This document shows positions 54,751 to 62,239 of a DNA stretch of 64,000 bases, piece after piece; within the stretch, counting starts at the first letter, position 1, and each line of letters opens with the position of its first letter. The stretch comes from Kiritimatiellia bacterium (GTDB lineage: Bacteria > Verrucomicrobiota > Kiritimatiellia > UBA8416 > YA12-FULL-48-11), in the NCBI GenBank assembly GCA_028716365.1, contig JAQUPZ010000005.1:350877-414876 (forward strand), in the 5' to 3' direction. Position numbers and translations under genes: made by a program. The notes under the pieces were generated by a model. The model saw only the letters and a program-made list of their open reading frames with translations, ran no database searches and was not told the DNA's origin.

Positions 54751-56874
54751 TTAGTTGTCAGGCCGGCGCTTCATGGCTTCTTCGTTCTGCTCCGGACTCA
54801 CGATGCTGAACGCGTTCGGACGCTGCGTGAGATCGACGACACGCCAGGCCAGCTCAGCAAGACGCATGTCCTCACGCTGATCGCGAATCTGACGAAGGAC
54901 GGCAGCGCCTTCGTCGCCAAAGTCGAGGATGGCGTTGCCGATGGATCGCCAGCCCCATTCGGAGTCGGGGAGCTTCGCATCGCCATGCTTCTTGAATGCG
55001 ACGATCAGCGCGGCCAGCATCTGCGGACGCAATGTCCCGGTCTCGGGCCGCTTGAGCGCGGCGAGCCTGCCCAGCGATACGGCGGCGCGATTGGCAACCG
55101 CATGATCTTCGTGATTCAGCGTGTCAATGAGCAGCTTAATGACCTCGCTGTTCCCGGCAATGTTGCCCAGTGCCTCCGCAGCAGCGAAGCGCGGGAAGCG
55201 GGCCATGTCCTTCAAACCCTCGCGGAAGACGGGCAGGAGTGCGGGTTTGGTATGAAGCATGAGTGAGCGCATGGCGATTTCGCGCACATTGTCGCTCTTG
55301 GAGTGCAACGCCGCATCGCCCAGTTCGGCCACCGGCAGCGGTGTGAGCCGGATCAGTGCGATGAGGACGCACTCGCGCAGCATGTGGTTTCCATGCCTTT
55401 CTACGGCCTGTAAAAGGGCCTGGCATGCCACGGGATCTTTCCGCTCTGCCAGTGCCAGTGCTGCGACACAGCGCACGCCGTTTTCAGCATCGTTCAAACC
55501 AGCAAGCAATGGTTTGATGTCTGCGGTCTTCAGCTTGCCAAGTGCCTGGAGAGCGAGGCGGCGCTCGATGAGATTCGAAGATGCTGCGCACCTGACGAGC
55601 GCGCTTTCATCCGGCGACAGCGCCGGCGACAGAGGGCTGTTGCCACACTGTTGCAAGGCGCGCATTCGTTGATACATGTCCTGGCTCTGCAACGCTGCCA
55701 CCGTCTGTTCCGGCACAAATCCACGGAACAGATGATGCCAGTCTTCGCTCACGGTGAGCACCGCGGGCATGCCCCGCTCCTGATACGGCTTCCAGCTTGT
55801 GCGAAACGGGTCGGAAGTCATCACGCTCACGGAAGTCTTCGTGCCACGTGCCAGGAACAGCAGGTCGTCGAGCGTTTTATACTGCGACTGCGGGCTGTTG
55901 TTGCCGTAAATGAGCAGTTCGTCCACGAGACCGTCTCGTACCCACGTATCCACATCCATGTGATGGCTGCCTGCCGTCAGCACGAGTTCAGGCACGTTCC
56001 AAGACTGCGGCTGGCGGGGATCGTTGGAGTTTACGACCATGCCGAGCTTGATCTTATGCCCGTCCAGCTCCGCCTTCAGTTCGCGGAGAAAGGCGGTGAC
56101 GTAGCTACCGCGCAGGCGCAGCCAATCCTCGCGCGAAGCTCCGCGCTTGAAGGGTTCGGTGCGAATGTCGATCTTGTGCTGCGCCTTGAAATCCTTTACG
56201 ATGGGATCGCTGTAACCAAACTCATCCTGAAACCGCAGCGAGAAGTTCTCCACGTAGGTGAGAAAGCAAATGCCATCGTAACCAGCCTTGAGCGTCTCAC
56301 TCACCGTGAGATCCACAAGGGCCTTGCGCGCCTCTGGATAAGCCAGTTCGATGGGACCACCCTGGCGGCGCGCCCCGTGTTTGTCCACCGGAGCCCATTC
56401 GGGATGCGCGAGCTTCAACTTCGATTCAAGTCCGGTTACGTCACCAAAACCCGCCGTTTCCGCCAGCGGCCCCCAATCCCATAGCGACCCCACGCCCCAG
56501 ATTTCCATGTCACGCATGTGGGCTGCCTTGACGGCAAGCTCATCCGGCCGTACTTCCGCATACAAGGTCTGCAGCCATTGCCAAAAGGAGTAAGTGCGGC
56601 AACTCTCCGGGCGGGCATGCATGGTGGAAACCCAGCACGCTTCCTCCAGACCGCGCCAATACACGCGCCGTGCATGATTAACATTTTTTAAAAGATCAAA
56701 GGCCGCCTCGATGCTCGCGGACGAATCAATCGGCAGCGAAGAGCCGAGGAAATGATTGTCGCCGGTGCTGACATAGACATCGATGACGGGCTCGGCAGCA
56801 CCGAGTGATGACAGTGCCACGAAAGCCGTACCGAGGAGTTTTTTTATTTTTATAAGATATTGCTTTTTTGTCAT
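54751..56874 (-). CDS. Exported TIM-barrel and HEAT-repeat protein
   Basis: Protein of 707 residues. The first codons, MTKKQYLI, come from repeat copy A, and the signal continues KKLLGTAFVALSSLGAAE. The N-terminal ~400 residues look like a glycosidase-type TIM barrel (GVGSLWDWGPLAETAGFG, YDGICFLTYVENFSLRFQDEF, KLGMVVNSNDP, HHMDVDTWVRDGL). The C-terminal ~290 residues are HEAT repeats (LIERRLALQALGKL, GVRCVAALALAERKD, NVREIAMRSLML, RFAAAEALGNIAG). I do not recognise a named family for the barrel. The start lies inside a mobile-looking repeat, which suggests that the 5' end was acquired or is shared by design. Confidence 0.65.
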   Translation of the reverse strand: MTKKQYLIKIKKLLGTAFVALSSLGAAEPVIDVYVSTGDNHFLGSSLPIDSSASIEAAFDLLKNVNHARRVYWRGLEEACWVSTMHARPESCRTYSFWQWLQTLYAEVRPDELAVKAAHMRDMEIWGVGSLWDWGPLAETAGFGDVTGLESKLKLAHPEWAPVDKHGARRQGGPIELAYPEARKALVDLTVSETLKAGYDGICFLTYVENFSLRFQDEFGYSDPIVKDFKAQHKIDIRTEPFKRGASREDWLRLRGSYVTAFLRELKAELDGHKIKLGMVVNSNDPRQPQSWNVPELVLTAGSHHMDVDTWVRDGLVDELLIYGNNSPQSQYKTLDDLLFLARGTKTSVSVMTSDPFRTSWKPYQERGMPAVLTVSEDWHHLFRGFVPEQTVAALQSQDMYQRMRALQQCGNSPLSPALSPDESALVRCAASSNLIERRLALQALGKLKTADIKPLLAGLNDAENGVRCVAALALAERKDPVACQALLQAVERHGNHMLRECVLIALIRLTPLPVAELGDAALHSKSDNVREIAMRSLMLHTKPALLPVFREGLKDMARFPRFAAAEALGNIAGNSEVIKLLIDTLNHEDHAVANRAAVSLGRLAALKRPETGTLRPQMLAALIVAFKKHGDAKLPDSEWGWRSIGNAILDFGDEGAAVLRQIRDQREDMRLAELAWRVVDLTQRPNAFSIVSPEQNEEAMKRRPDN

Positions 56875-57033
56875 AGGCAGAAACCATAATTATTCTTGCC
56901 CTGCCCGTCCCGCCTAGCCCGAGCCCGGCCAGAGACTCCCGGCAGGCGGGTTTAGTAACGATGGGTGGATTAAAATTTAATCTTCAGTAAACTTCAAGGT
57001 ATTCTTTCATTACAATTCCCAAACTCATCCGCG
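56852..57033 (-). repeat. Leader repeat copy A
   Basis: Copy A of a repeat found also at 60244-60410 and 63711-63868. All copies share an opening AT-rich block with gcttttttgtcataggcag, which on the minus strand includes an ATG followed by codons for MTKKQ. All also share attattcttgcc, then gatgggtggattaaaa and attctttcatta. The middle differs: copy A has a long GC-rich hairpin (CCCGCC/GGCGGG), while B and C have a shorter one. In A the ATG starts the HEAT gene. The rest of this gap to 57504 is a Gfo/Idh remnant (57342-57470) and short non-coding sequence. Confidence 0.8.
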
Positions 57034-57341
57034 TCAGCCCTTTACGGCGTGTTACCCAAATCAAAATCTTCTAAGGTACAATAACTATTACTATCTGATC
57101 CTGGAAACCAAGAATTTAGATATGTCTGCCTTGGGGAATCCGCTGGACGATCTGACGCGTGGCGGTGTACACTTTCTTCACTTTTAGCGCCTGCTGGCTG
57201 CGGGCGGGACCGCATCAAGCGAACTATCCCGAGGGGTGTCGGAGTCGGATACCACATTCATCCTGTGCGGCCATTGAACATAACGACTAAGGAGGAACGG
57301 TACGGCATGCATGCGAAATTGAATCGTCTGAGTTTCATCAA

Positions 57342-57470
57342 GGCGACCTGGCGATGCGTGCAGGCGCGGGACGCCTCATCAACTGGGATGGGCCCGCGAT
57401 GCGCTGTACCAATTTACCGGAACTCAACCGATTTATTAAACCGGCATACAGGGAAGGTTGGCGGATCTGA
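57342..57470 (+). pseudogene. C-terminal remnant of a Gfo/Idh/MocA oxidoreductase
   Basis: One frame reads GDLAMRAGAGRLINWDG, then PAMRCTNLPELNRFIKPAY and REGWRI, and stops. It matches the last 42 residues of the oxidoreductase at 38183-39622 closely (GQLAMRAGVGRKVEWDG, CTNIPELNRFVKQEYRKGW). Upstream of 57342 the similarity ends abruptly. So most of a second copy has been lost and only the 3' end survives, in the plus orientation, between leader repeat A and the DHDPS-like gene. Confidence 0.75.
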
Positions 57471-57504
57471 CGCAACACCAAACACGTATGGAGGGAACAG
57501 AGAT

Positions 57505-58611
57505 ATGTCGAAAGAAACACAGATGACACGGCGGCACATGCTCGGGACCATGATGGCCGGAGCATCGGGAATCATGGCGGGAACGGTTCTGCAGGGGTGC
57601 AAAAACCCGGCTGGCTTGGGCTCGCGCAACGTGATCGGAGACCCGAGAGTCCAGGGGCCATTCCCAATCCTGTCAACGCCATTCACGGCTTCGGGAGCTG
57701 TCGACTTCGACGTGCTGGCCAGGCAGGCGCGGTTCGTCGACTGGTGCGGCAGTCCGGGCATGATCTGGCCGCAGTCGGGCGACAGTGTTGACCTGCTGAC
57801 CATGGATGAAAAGCTTCAGGGAATGGAAGTGCTGGCAAAAACGTCCCGCGGCTTCCACACGGCGCTTTGCCTCGGCGTGCAGGGCAAAGACACAGAGGAG
57901 ATGCTCCTCTTCGCGAAACACGCCGAGAAGCTGGCGCCCGCCGCGATCATCTCGCGCCCGCCGGACGCGGGCAAGACTGAGGACGATCTGCGACAGTACT
58001 GGCGCGCGCTCGCGTCCGTGGCAAAGCGGTCGGTGATCATCCAAACCTCAGGTGGTGTCGCTTACAAGGGGCCGGCACCCTCGGTCAAACTGCTGCTTGA
58101 GCTGGCTAAGGAGTCGCCGCATTTCGGTTACATCAAAGAGGAGTCATCACCCATCGTCCCGCGCATGAAAGAACTGGTCGCGGCCAAGCCGACGATCCGC
58201 CGGGTGTTCAGCGCGATGGGCGGCTTCGGCTGGCTGTATCAAGCGCGCCTGGGCACGGAAGGGCTGATCACCGAGCGCGCTGTCTATGCGGACCTCTTGG
58301 CCGCCATCTGGGAGCGGATGCAGAGCGGTTCCGATCCTGTCGGCATGGCGGACGCGTTCGCCAAACTTCTGCTGATGCTGAATCTCCGGGAGACGATCCC
58401 CGGTAACCAGTTGCGGGGCTACCACCTGTACGTCTGGAAAAAGCGCGGCGTTTTCAAGAACATGCTTTCGCGCAACTACGGGCCGAAAAACAGCATTCCG
58501 GCATCGCCGATCGTATCGGAACAGATCCTCACCCGAGAGGATATCGATGAGATCGAAAGTCGTTTCACGGCGCTGAAGCCGTACCTGAAACGCGGCTCAT
58601 TCGTCGGCTGA
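57505..58611 (+). CDS. Tat/lipoprotein DHDPS/NanA-family aldolase-like protein
   Basis: Protein of 368 residues from the ATG at 57505, with GGAGGG upstream; the long in-frame extension overlaps the pseudogene and is rejected. The signal combines a Tat motif (MTRRHMLG, 7-14) with a lipobox (LQGC, Cys32), predicting a membrane-anchored lipoprotein. The body is a DHDPS/N-acetylneuraminate-lyase-type barrel. GPFPILSTPFTASGAVD is the family start, and the Schiff-base lysine is Lys211 in FGYIKEES. The tyrosine of the usual YNxP motif is replaced (VIIQTSGGV), so it is not a typical DapA. Export is very unusual for this family. A sialic-acid or sugar-acid aldolase role would fit the nearby sialidase, but is inferred. 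Confidence 0.72.
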   Translation: MSKETQMTRRHMLGTMMAGASGIMAGTVLQGCKNPAGLGSRNVIGDPRVQGPFPILSTPFTASGAVDFDVLARQARFVDWCGSPGMIWPQSGDSVDLLTMDEKLQGMEVLAKTSRGFHTALCLGVQGKDTEEMLLFAKHAEKLAPAAIISRPPDAGKTEDDLRQYWRALASVAKRSVIIQTSGGVAYKGPAPSVKLLLELAKESPHFGYIKEESSPIVPRMKELVAAKPTIRRVFSAMGGFGWLYQARLGTEGLITERAVYADLLAAIWERMQSGSDPVGMADAFAKLLLMLNLRETIPGNQLRGYHLYVWKKRGVFKNMLSRNYGPKNSIPASPIVSEQILTREDIDEIESRFTALKPYLKRGSFVG

Positions 58612-58645
58612 ACACCAGGAGTTACTCTCCAATAATGTGCAATGT

Positions 58646-58842
58646 GAAGGGTCTGTTGCCCAAATCATTTCCATGCCAATGGTAGGGCGCGGCGGCTCGA
58701 CGCGCCGTCTTTTTTGTAGCGTACGCTGTCCTCAGCGTAGTATTTTCGGATGGGGACAGCCGACACTACAACCCGACATACCCTGCATTACTCCCGCCCT
58801 ACCCAAAATCGTTTATAATCCATTTGGGCAACAAGCCCTGAA
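58646..58842. mobile_element. MITE-like element with 12-bp terminal inverted repeats
   Basis: TGTTGCCCAAAT (58654-58665) is the exact reverse complement of ATTTGGGCAACA (58822-58833). The similarity extends outwards imperfectly (GAAGGGTC versus AGCCCTGAAG). The flanking words TGTGCAATGTGAAG (58636-58649) and GAGCGTCCCCAAT (58843-58855) occur only nine bases apart at 18093-18128, which looks like an empty-site-like counterpart. The small size and absence of a transposase fit a MITE. Confidence 0.5.
58686..58716 (+). terminator. Intrinsic terminator of the aldolase-like gene
   Basis: GGCGCG (58686-58691) pairs with CGCGCC (58701-58706), followed by GTC and a run of T residues up to about 58715. 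It lies 75 bp behind the stop of the DHDPS-like gene, on the plus strand. Confidence 0.6.
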
Positions 58843-58860
58843 GAGCGTCCCCAATTATAC

Positions 58861-58944
58861 ACCATATAGTACATGGCAGAACCTCCTTTTAGTTGTTACT
58901 GCCATCTTAGCAGTTTGGAGGTTCTGCCTTTCATACTATCTGAC
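58861..58944 (-). mobile_element. Solo end of an insertion-element-like sequence
   Basis: On the minus strand, GTCAGATAGTATGAAAGG is followed by GGCAGAACCTCC (reverse of 58917-58928), a 30-base loop, then GGAGGTTCTGCC (reverse of 58875-58886) and ATGTACTATATGG. The same outer 28 bases, the same 12-bp inverted repeat and the same start are at 63880-64000. Downstream of the start the match ends and a 28-codon ORF (MYYMVYNWG...) stops. So this is an isolated or deleted end. Confidence 0.6.
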
Positions 58945-58964
58945 CCCTATAACTCTCTGTCCCT

Positions 58965-60155
58965 CTATTTTCGCGGCTCACCGGGGCGCGAGGGGCTTAC
59001 AATCGAATTCCCAGCAGTCGGTGCCGGAAGCACACATACCAGGATCGCCGTGTCAGGAGCCTTGCCGGAATAGAAAGCGACATAGTGTGTGCCCCTGATC
59101 ACGGTGGCGTTCGCGTTGCCCGCATCGACCGCGATCTGACTACCCGTGGCGACCTCCTTGGAAGCAGGCCAGTTGAGCGGATTGTCGAACACGCTGTCTG
59201 GATCAACAACCCGACGTCTAAGGATCCCCCTGCCACGCTGATAGTAATAGTTGCTGAGCAAACCGGTTTTGGCGTCAAGAATCAGGCTCGGCGTGGAGAT
59301 AAGGACATCGCCGATGTTTGTTTGCATGCGTTTCCACGTCGCACCGTAGTCAGATGAAACCATCTGGAATTGAGATCGCGTCGAGGAACTGCCACCCACC
59401 TCTATCCGCCCGATTACTAGAATCTTACCGTTGCCGAGGTAGACAGCAGAAGGCTCGGTCGGCCACTGCGATTTGGTCAACCCTGACTCAATGGTGGTCT
59501 GTACCCAGGTTGCACCGTTGTCACTGCTGGTCAGCTTACCCCACGAATGACTCGGGCCTTCATCATTGTAGCGCCCTGCAAACCAGAATGCCATAAGGCC
59601 GACTTTTGGAACCGCGAAGACGTCGGTGATCTGCACTGGCGAGGGGTCTAGTTTCGGCGTCGCCACGAGCGCGAACGTCACACCGTCAGTGGTGCGGTAG
59701 AGATCGTGGAGCCACTCCGATCCGACTCGACGCACCCAGAGGAGCATCGCCCCCTTGGAATCCAGCCCCTTCCCGACGGCAACATCGCCATAGCGCGGCG
59801 TGTTGGCGACAACCGTTTCCGTCGTCCACGTTTTTCCGTAGTCCGTGGATGTGCGCGCGTAAACAGCGCGGGCGTCTTCACCGATCGTGTGCGCCGTACC
59901 CCGGCTATATACGCAGACCAGCTTCTCTCCGATGGCCTGAATCATCGGCCACGAGTTGTAGCCGCTCACGTTCTGTACTACATGTGGCTTCGCGAGAGCG
60001 TCCAGGGGCGTCACCTTGACCATTGCCAGGCCAGTGGGGCTGGTGAACGAATCGGCGGGCTGCTTTACATCTGCCTTCTCGTCTCCTGCAAGACAGGCAA
60101 ATCCAGTTGAAACCAGAATTGCCATCGCCGCGATCACTTTGCTCTGAACCTTCAT
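58965..60155 (-). CDS. Exported sialidase-like BNR protein (paralog 2)
   Basis: Protein of 396 residues from the ATG at 60155, with GGAAGG upstream; the in-frame extension is rejected. Signal peptide about 1-22. Three clear Asp boxes: STDYGKTWT, SSDNGATWV and SSDYGATWK. The fold is a sialidase-like six-bladed propeller, but the catalytic Arg triad cannot be assigned by eye. The C-terminus ends 20 bp from the insertion-element end, so its last residues (SPSRPGEPRK) may have been replaced. Leader repeat copy B lies about 90 bp upstream. It differs from the gene at 1857-3107 and is convergent with the DHDPS-like gene. Confidence 0.78.
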   Translation of the reverse strand: MKVQSKVIAAMAILVSTGFACLAGDEKADVKQPADSFTSPTGLAMVKVTPLDALAKPHVVQNVSGYNSWPMIQAIGEKLVCVYSRGTAHTIGEDARAVYARTSTDYGKTWTTETVVANTPRYGDVAVGKGLDSKGAMLLWVRRVGSEWLHDLYRTTDGVTFALVATPKLDPSPVQITDVFAVPKVGLMAFWFAGRYNDEGPSHSWGKLTSSDNGATWVQTTIESGLTKSQWPTEPSAVYLGNGKILVIGRIEVGGSSSTRSQFQMVSSDYGATWKRMQTNIGDVLISTPSLILDAKTGLLSNYYYQRGRGILRRRVVDPDSVFDNPLNWPASKEVATGSQIAVDAGNANATVIRGTHYVAFYSGKAPDTAILVCVLPAPTAGNSIVSPSRPGEPRK

Positions 60156-60243
60156 ACTCTTACCTTCCGTAGTGTTGTTTGTTATGACTCCGAGCATACC
60201 CAACGATGCTCATTATCCATGGCATGATCTCATGGTTGGTTAA

Positions 60244-60410
60244 TAAGACATTGCTTTTTTGTCATAGGCAGAAACCATAATTATTCTTGCCTTGTTTAGT
60301 CCATCTCCGTCAGTTGGCGGACGACGGATTAGTAATGATGGGTGGATTAAAACTGAGCTTTCAGTAAACCTCAAGATATTCTTTCATTAAAATTCCAAAA
60401 CTCATCCGCA
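60244..60410 (-). repeat. Leader repeat copy B
   Basis: Copy B of the three-copy repeat. On the minus strand it encodes ATG plus MTKKQCLINQP and then stops, so here the start is not used for a long gene. The middle hairpin is TCCGTC/GACGGA. It shares its far end (ctcatccgc) with copy A. It lies about 90 bp upstream of the sialidase start. Confidence 0.8.
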
Positions 60411-60587
60411 ATTTAAGGATATGTAAAAGTGAAAAAGGGTTGTGGCCGAAATTAAGGGACATCAAGACAGACCGCAACTGTACCGGACGTATTCATTCAG
60501 TAAAAACAACTTCTTCAACATCGTAATCCAAGCTTCGCTCAGAAGCTTCGCCGGGGCACGGTTCATTGGGGTCAGCTCTGGCAAACC

Positions 60588-60731
60588 TCACGCGCGTTTC
60601 ATGCCATCGGCAAGTCGCCCTGCCAAAATGCCGCGCATCTCATGGGAACCATCGTTGTATTTGCCTGCGGCGACATTGCCATCTGCACCGGCGAAATGAA
60701 CATGCAGGGCGTCAGGCACAACGAGCTGGCG
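60588..60731 (-). pseudogene. Remnant of a ceramidase-like gene
   Basis: The minus-strand frame reads [17 protein letters not shown], then [15 protein letters not shown] and [13 protein letters not shown] before a stop. The [11 protein letters not shown] word is typical of a second PVC ceramidase-like subfamily, in the region equivalent to the metal-binding GD-N segment. No upstream or downstream part of the gene is present. It follows the terminator of the intact ceramidase genes. Assignment is by pattern and less sure than the 57342 remnant. Confidence 0.5.
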
Positions 60732-60764
60732 ATAAAAGCAGGACAGGCAATATGCCTGTCCTGC
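60732..60764 (-). terminator. Intrinsic terminator of the tandem ceramidase genes
   Basis: GCAGGACAGGCA pairs with TGCCTGTCCTGC around a 3-base loop (12-bp stem, 60738-60764), followed on the minus strand by TTTTAT. It begins 2 bp after the stop of the gene at 60767-62197. Confidence 0.8.
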
Positions 60765-60766
60765 CA

Positions 60767-62197
60767 TCACTTCGTGTCGCGGACTTCGGCTACCATTTCC
60801 ATCAGCGTGTCGAGCAACTTCTCCGAGGCGTGCGGCTCGAACGCGCAGGAGCCCAGCCATGTCTCGTAGCCGCCCCATGCGAAATGCCTGGCGGTCGGGA
60901 TGTAGCCGAAACCGCCGTGGGCCCACTCAACGAGGACCGCCGGTTGCATACCACTCCGCTGGCGAAACTCCAGCCCAATCTCACAGAACGGTTCGCCGGG
61001 CATCGTGCCGATGCACGCCGGGCCGATACGCAGCACCTGCAAAGGCACGGACGCATCTGACTCACGTCCGACCATGTTCATAACACGGCGGGCGTAACTA
61101 TACGGCAGGTCAACCTGGTCGGGCTTGGGTCCCGGTTTGGTCAACCTCTCCTTGGCCCAGGCGATCTGTTCGGCCGTCGGCTGGGGACGCGCGATGGTCC
61201 GCTCCCGAAAGCGGGCCGCGAGACTGACCTTGTCGCTATACTCGGCCTTGGCCAGCGCCGCCTGTACCTTGGCGGCCAGGTCGTGGGCCACGAACCGGAT
61301 CTGTTCGTATGGCTTCTTGGCCGGTCGGGGGGTGCGGAAATTCACGTTGTTGATATCGCCGCTGGAAGCGTTGGCCATCATTACCACCACCGTCGGATCC
61401 TGTTCGTCACCGTGCAGTAACTGCTCCAATTGCTTGCAGTACACGCCATAGTAATCGGCCGAGATGCTGCCCTTTGGCACGCCGCCCACGTAGTGCAGTG
61501 AGTAGGACGAATAGACGGCGATCGGACGTCCGTCGGGCTCGCGCAGGGCAAGGATGGTCACCGTGGGATCGGTCGGGCCTGCCGGCTCGACCAGGTCCGA
61601 ACTGCCCGACCGCGGATTCATCTTTACCTTATCGATGCCGCCGAAGGGGTTGGGCGGCATGGTGCCCTCCTTCAGGAACCAGCGGCGATTGAACACATGC
61701 TCCGGCGCCTGGGTCGTGAGGCAGGCGAGTTGGGCCGGACGCAGCCGGTTGGCGGCGCACTTCACGCCATCAACAATCCGCTGCACCACGAAACTGTGAT
61801 AGTTGTCATATTTCGGCCCCGTGGCAGGCATCGTACCGCCGAAGCTGCAAGCCGAGTGCGTATGTACGCCCGAGATCAAGATGTTCGCCGCCGGGATGCC
61901 GACATCCTTCTCGATGAGCTTCCGCGCCTCGACGCACGTGCCCGCGTCGGTGCCGAGCAAATCGAGGGTCACAAGGGCCATCTTCGTTTTGCCGTCGTCG
62001 AGCACCAGACAGCGGGCGTGCAACTCGTCGTGGACGTTCGTCGCCATCGGGGCGACGAAATTACCGATGATCGGCCGGCCCAACGGCGGCGTGATATTGC
62101 TCATGGCGGCGCCTGCGCGAAATACGGGCTCGGGCGTGGCTGCATACAGGAGGGAGTTCAACAAACAGAAGGCAATCGCAAGCAGGTATTTTTTCAT
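60767..62197 (-). CDS. Neutral-ceramidase-like secreted hydrolase (paralog 3)
   Basis: Protein of 476 residues, signal peptide about 1-20, AAGGTG before the ATG. Ceramidase-like signatures: [15 protein letters not shown] (26-40), SGVHTHSA (109-116; His112, His114), [20 protein letters not shown] and NASSGDINN. The C-terminus GGYETWLGS matches its neighbour at 62240-63670, from which it is separated by 42 bp, and the two arose by tandem duplication. They probably form one transcript ending in the terminator at 60732-60764. Likely cleaves an amide bond of a lipid or glycoconjugate; substrate unproven. Confidence 0.85.
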   Translation of the reverse strand: MKKYLLAIAFCLLNSLLYAATPEPVFRAGAAMSNITPPLGRPIIGNFVAPMATNVHDELHARCLVLDDGKTKMALVTLDLLGTDAGTCVEARKLIEKDVGIPAANILISGVHTHSACSFGGTMPATGPKYDNYHSFVVQRIVDGVKCAANRLRPAQLACLTTQAPEHVFNRRWFLKEGTMPPNPFGGIDKVKMNPRSGSSDLVEPAGPTDPTVTILALREPDGRPIAVYSSYSLHYVGGVPKGSISADYYGVYCKQLEQLLHGDEQDPTVVVMMANASSGDINNVNFRTPRPAKKPYEQIRFVAHDLAAKVQAALAKAEYSDKVSLAARFRERTIARPQPTAEQIAWAKERLTKPGPKPDQVDLPYSYARRVMNMVGRESDASVPLQVLRIGPACIGTMPGEPFCEIGLEFRQRSGMQPAVLVEWAHGGFGYIPTARHFAWGGYETWLGSCAFEPHASEKLLDTLMEMVAEVRDTK

Positions 62198-62239
62198 TAT
62201 GGCACCTTAAATAGCATCCTTTGTCTCCCGGGGCAATTA

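Larger units (their letters stand above)
58612..58964. other. Repeat-filled gap with terminator and element ends
   Basis: This gap holds a terminator (58686-58716), another perfect hairpin TACGCTG-tcct-CAGCGTA (58722-58739), a MITE-like element (58646-58842) and an insertion-element-like end (58861-58944). No intact gene is seen. A 28-codon ORF starting at 58874 on the minus strand may be a relic of the element. Confidence 0.6.

Noticed and set aside
55651..56484. 277-codon plus-strand ORF opposite the HEAT gene
   Set aside because: No motif or ribosome site; the minus frame shows repeats and a signal.
57265..57504. N-terminal extension of the DHDPS-like protein
   Set aside because: It reads out of frame through a remnant of another gene; the start at 57505 has a strong ribosome site and begins a Tat signal.
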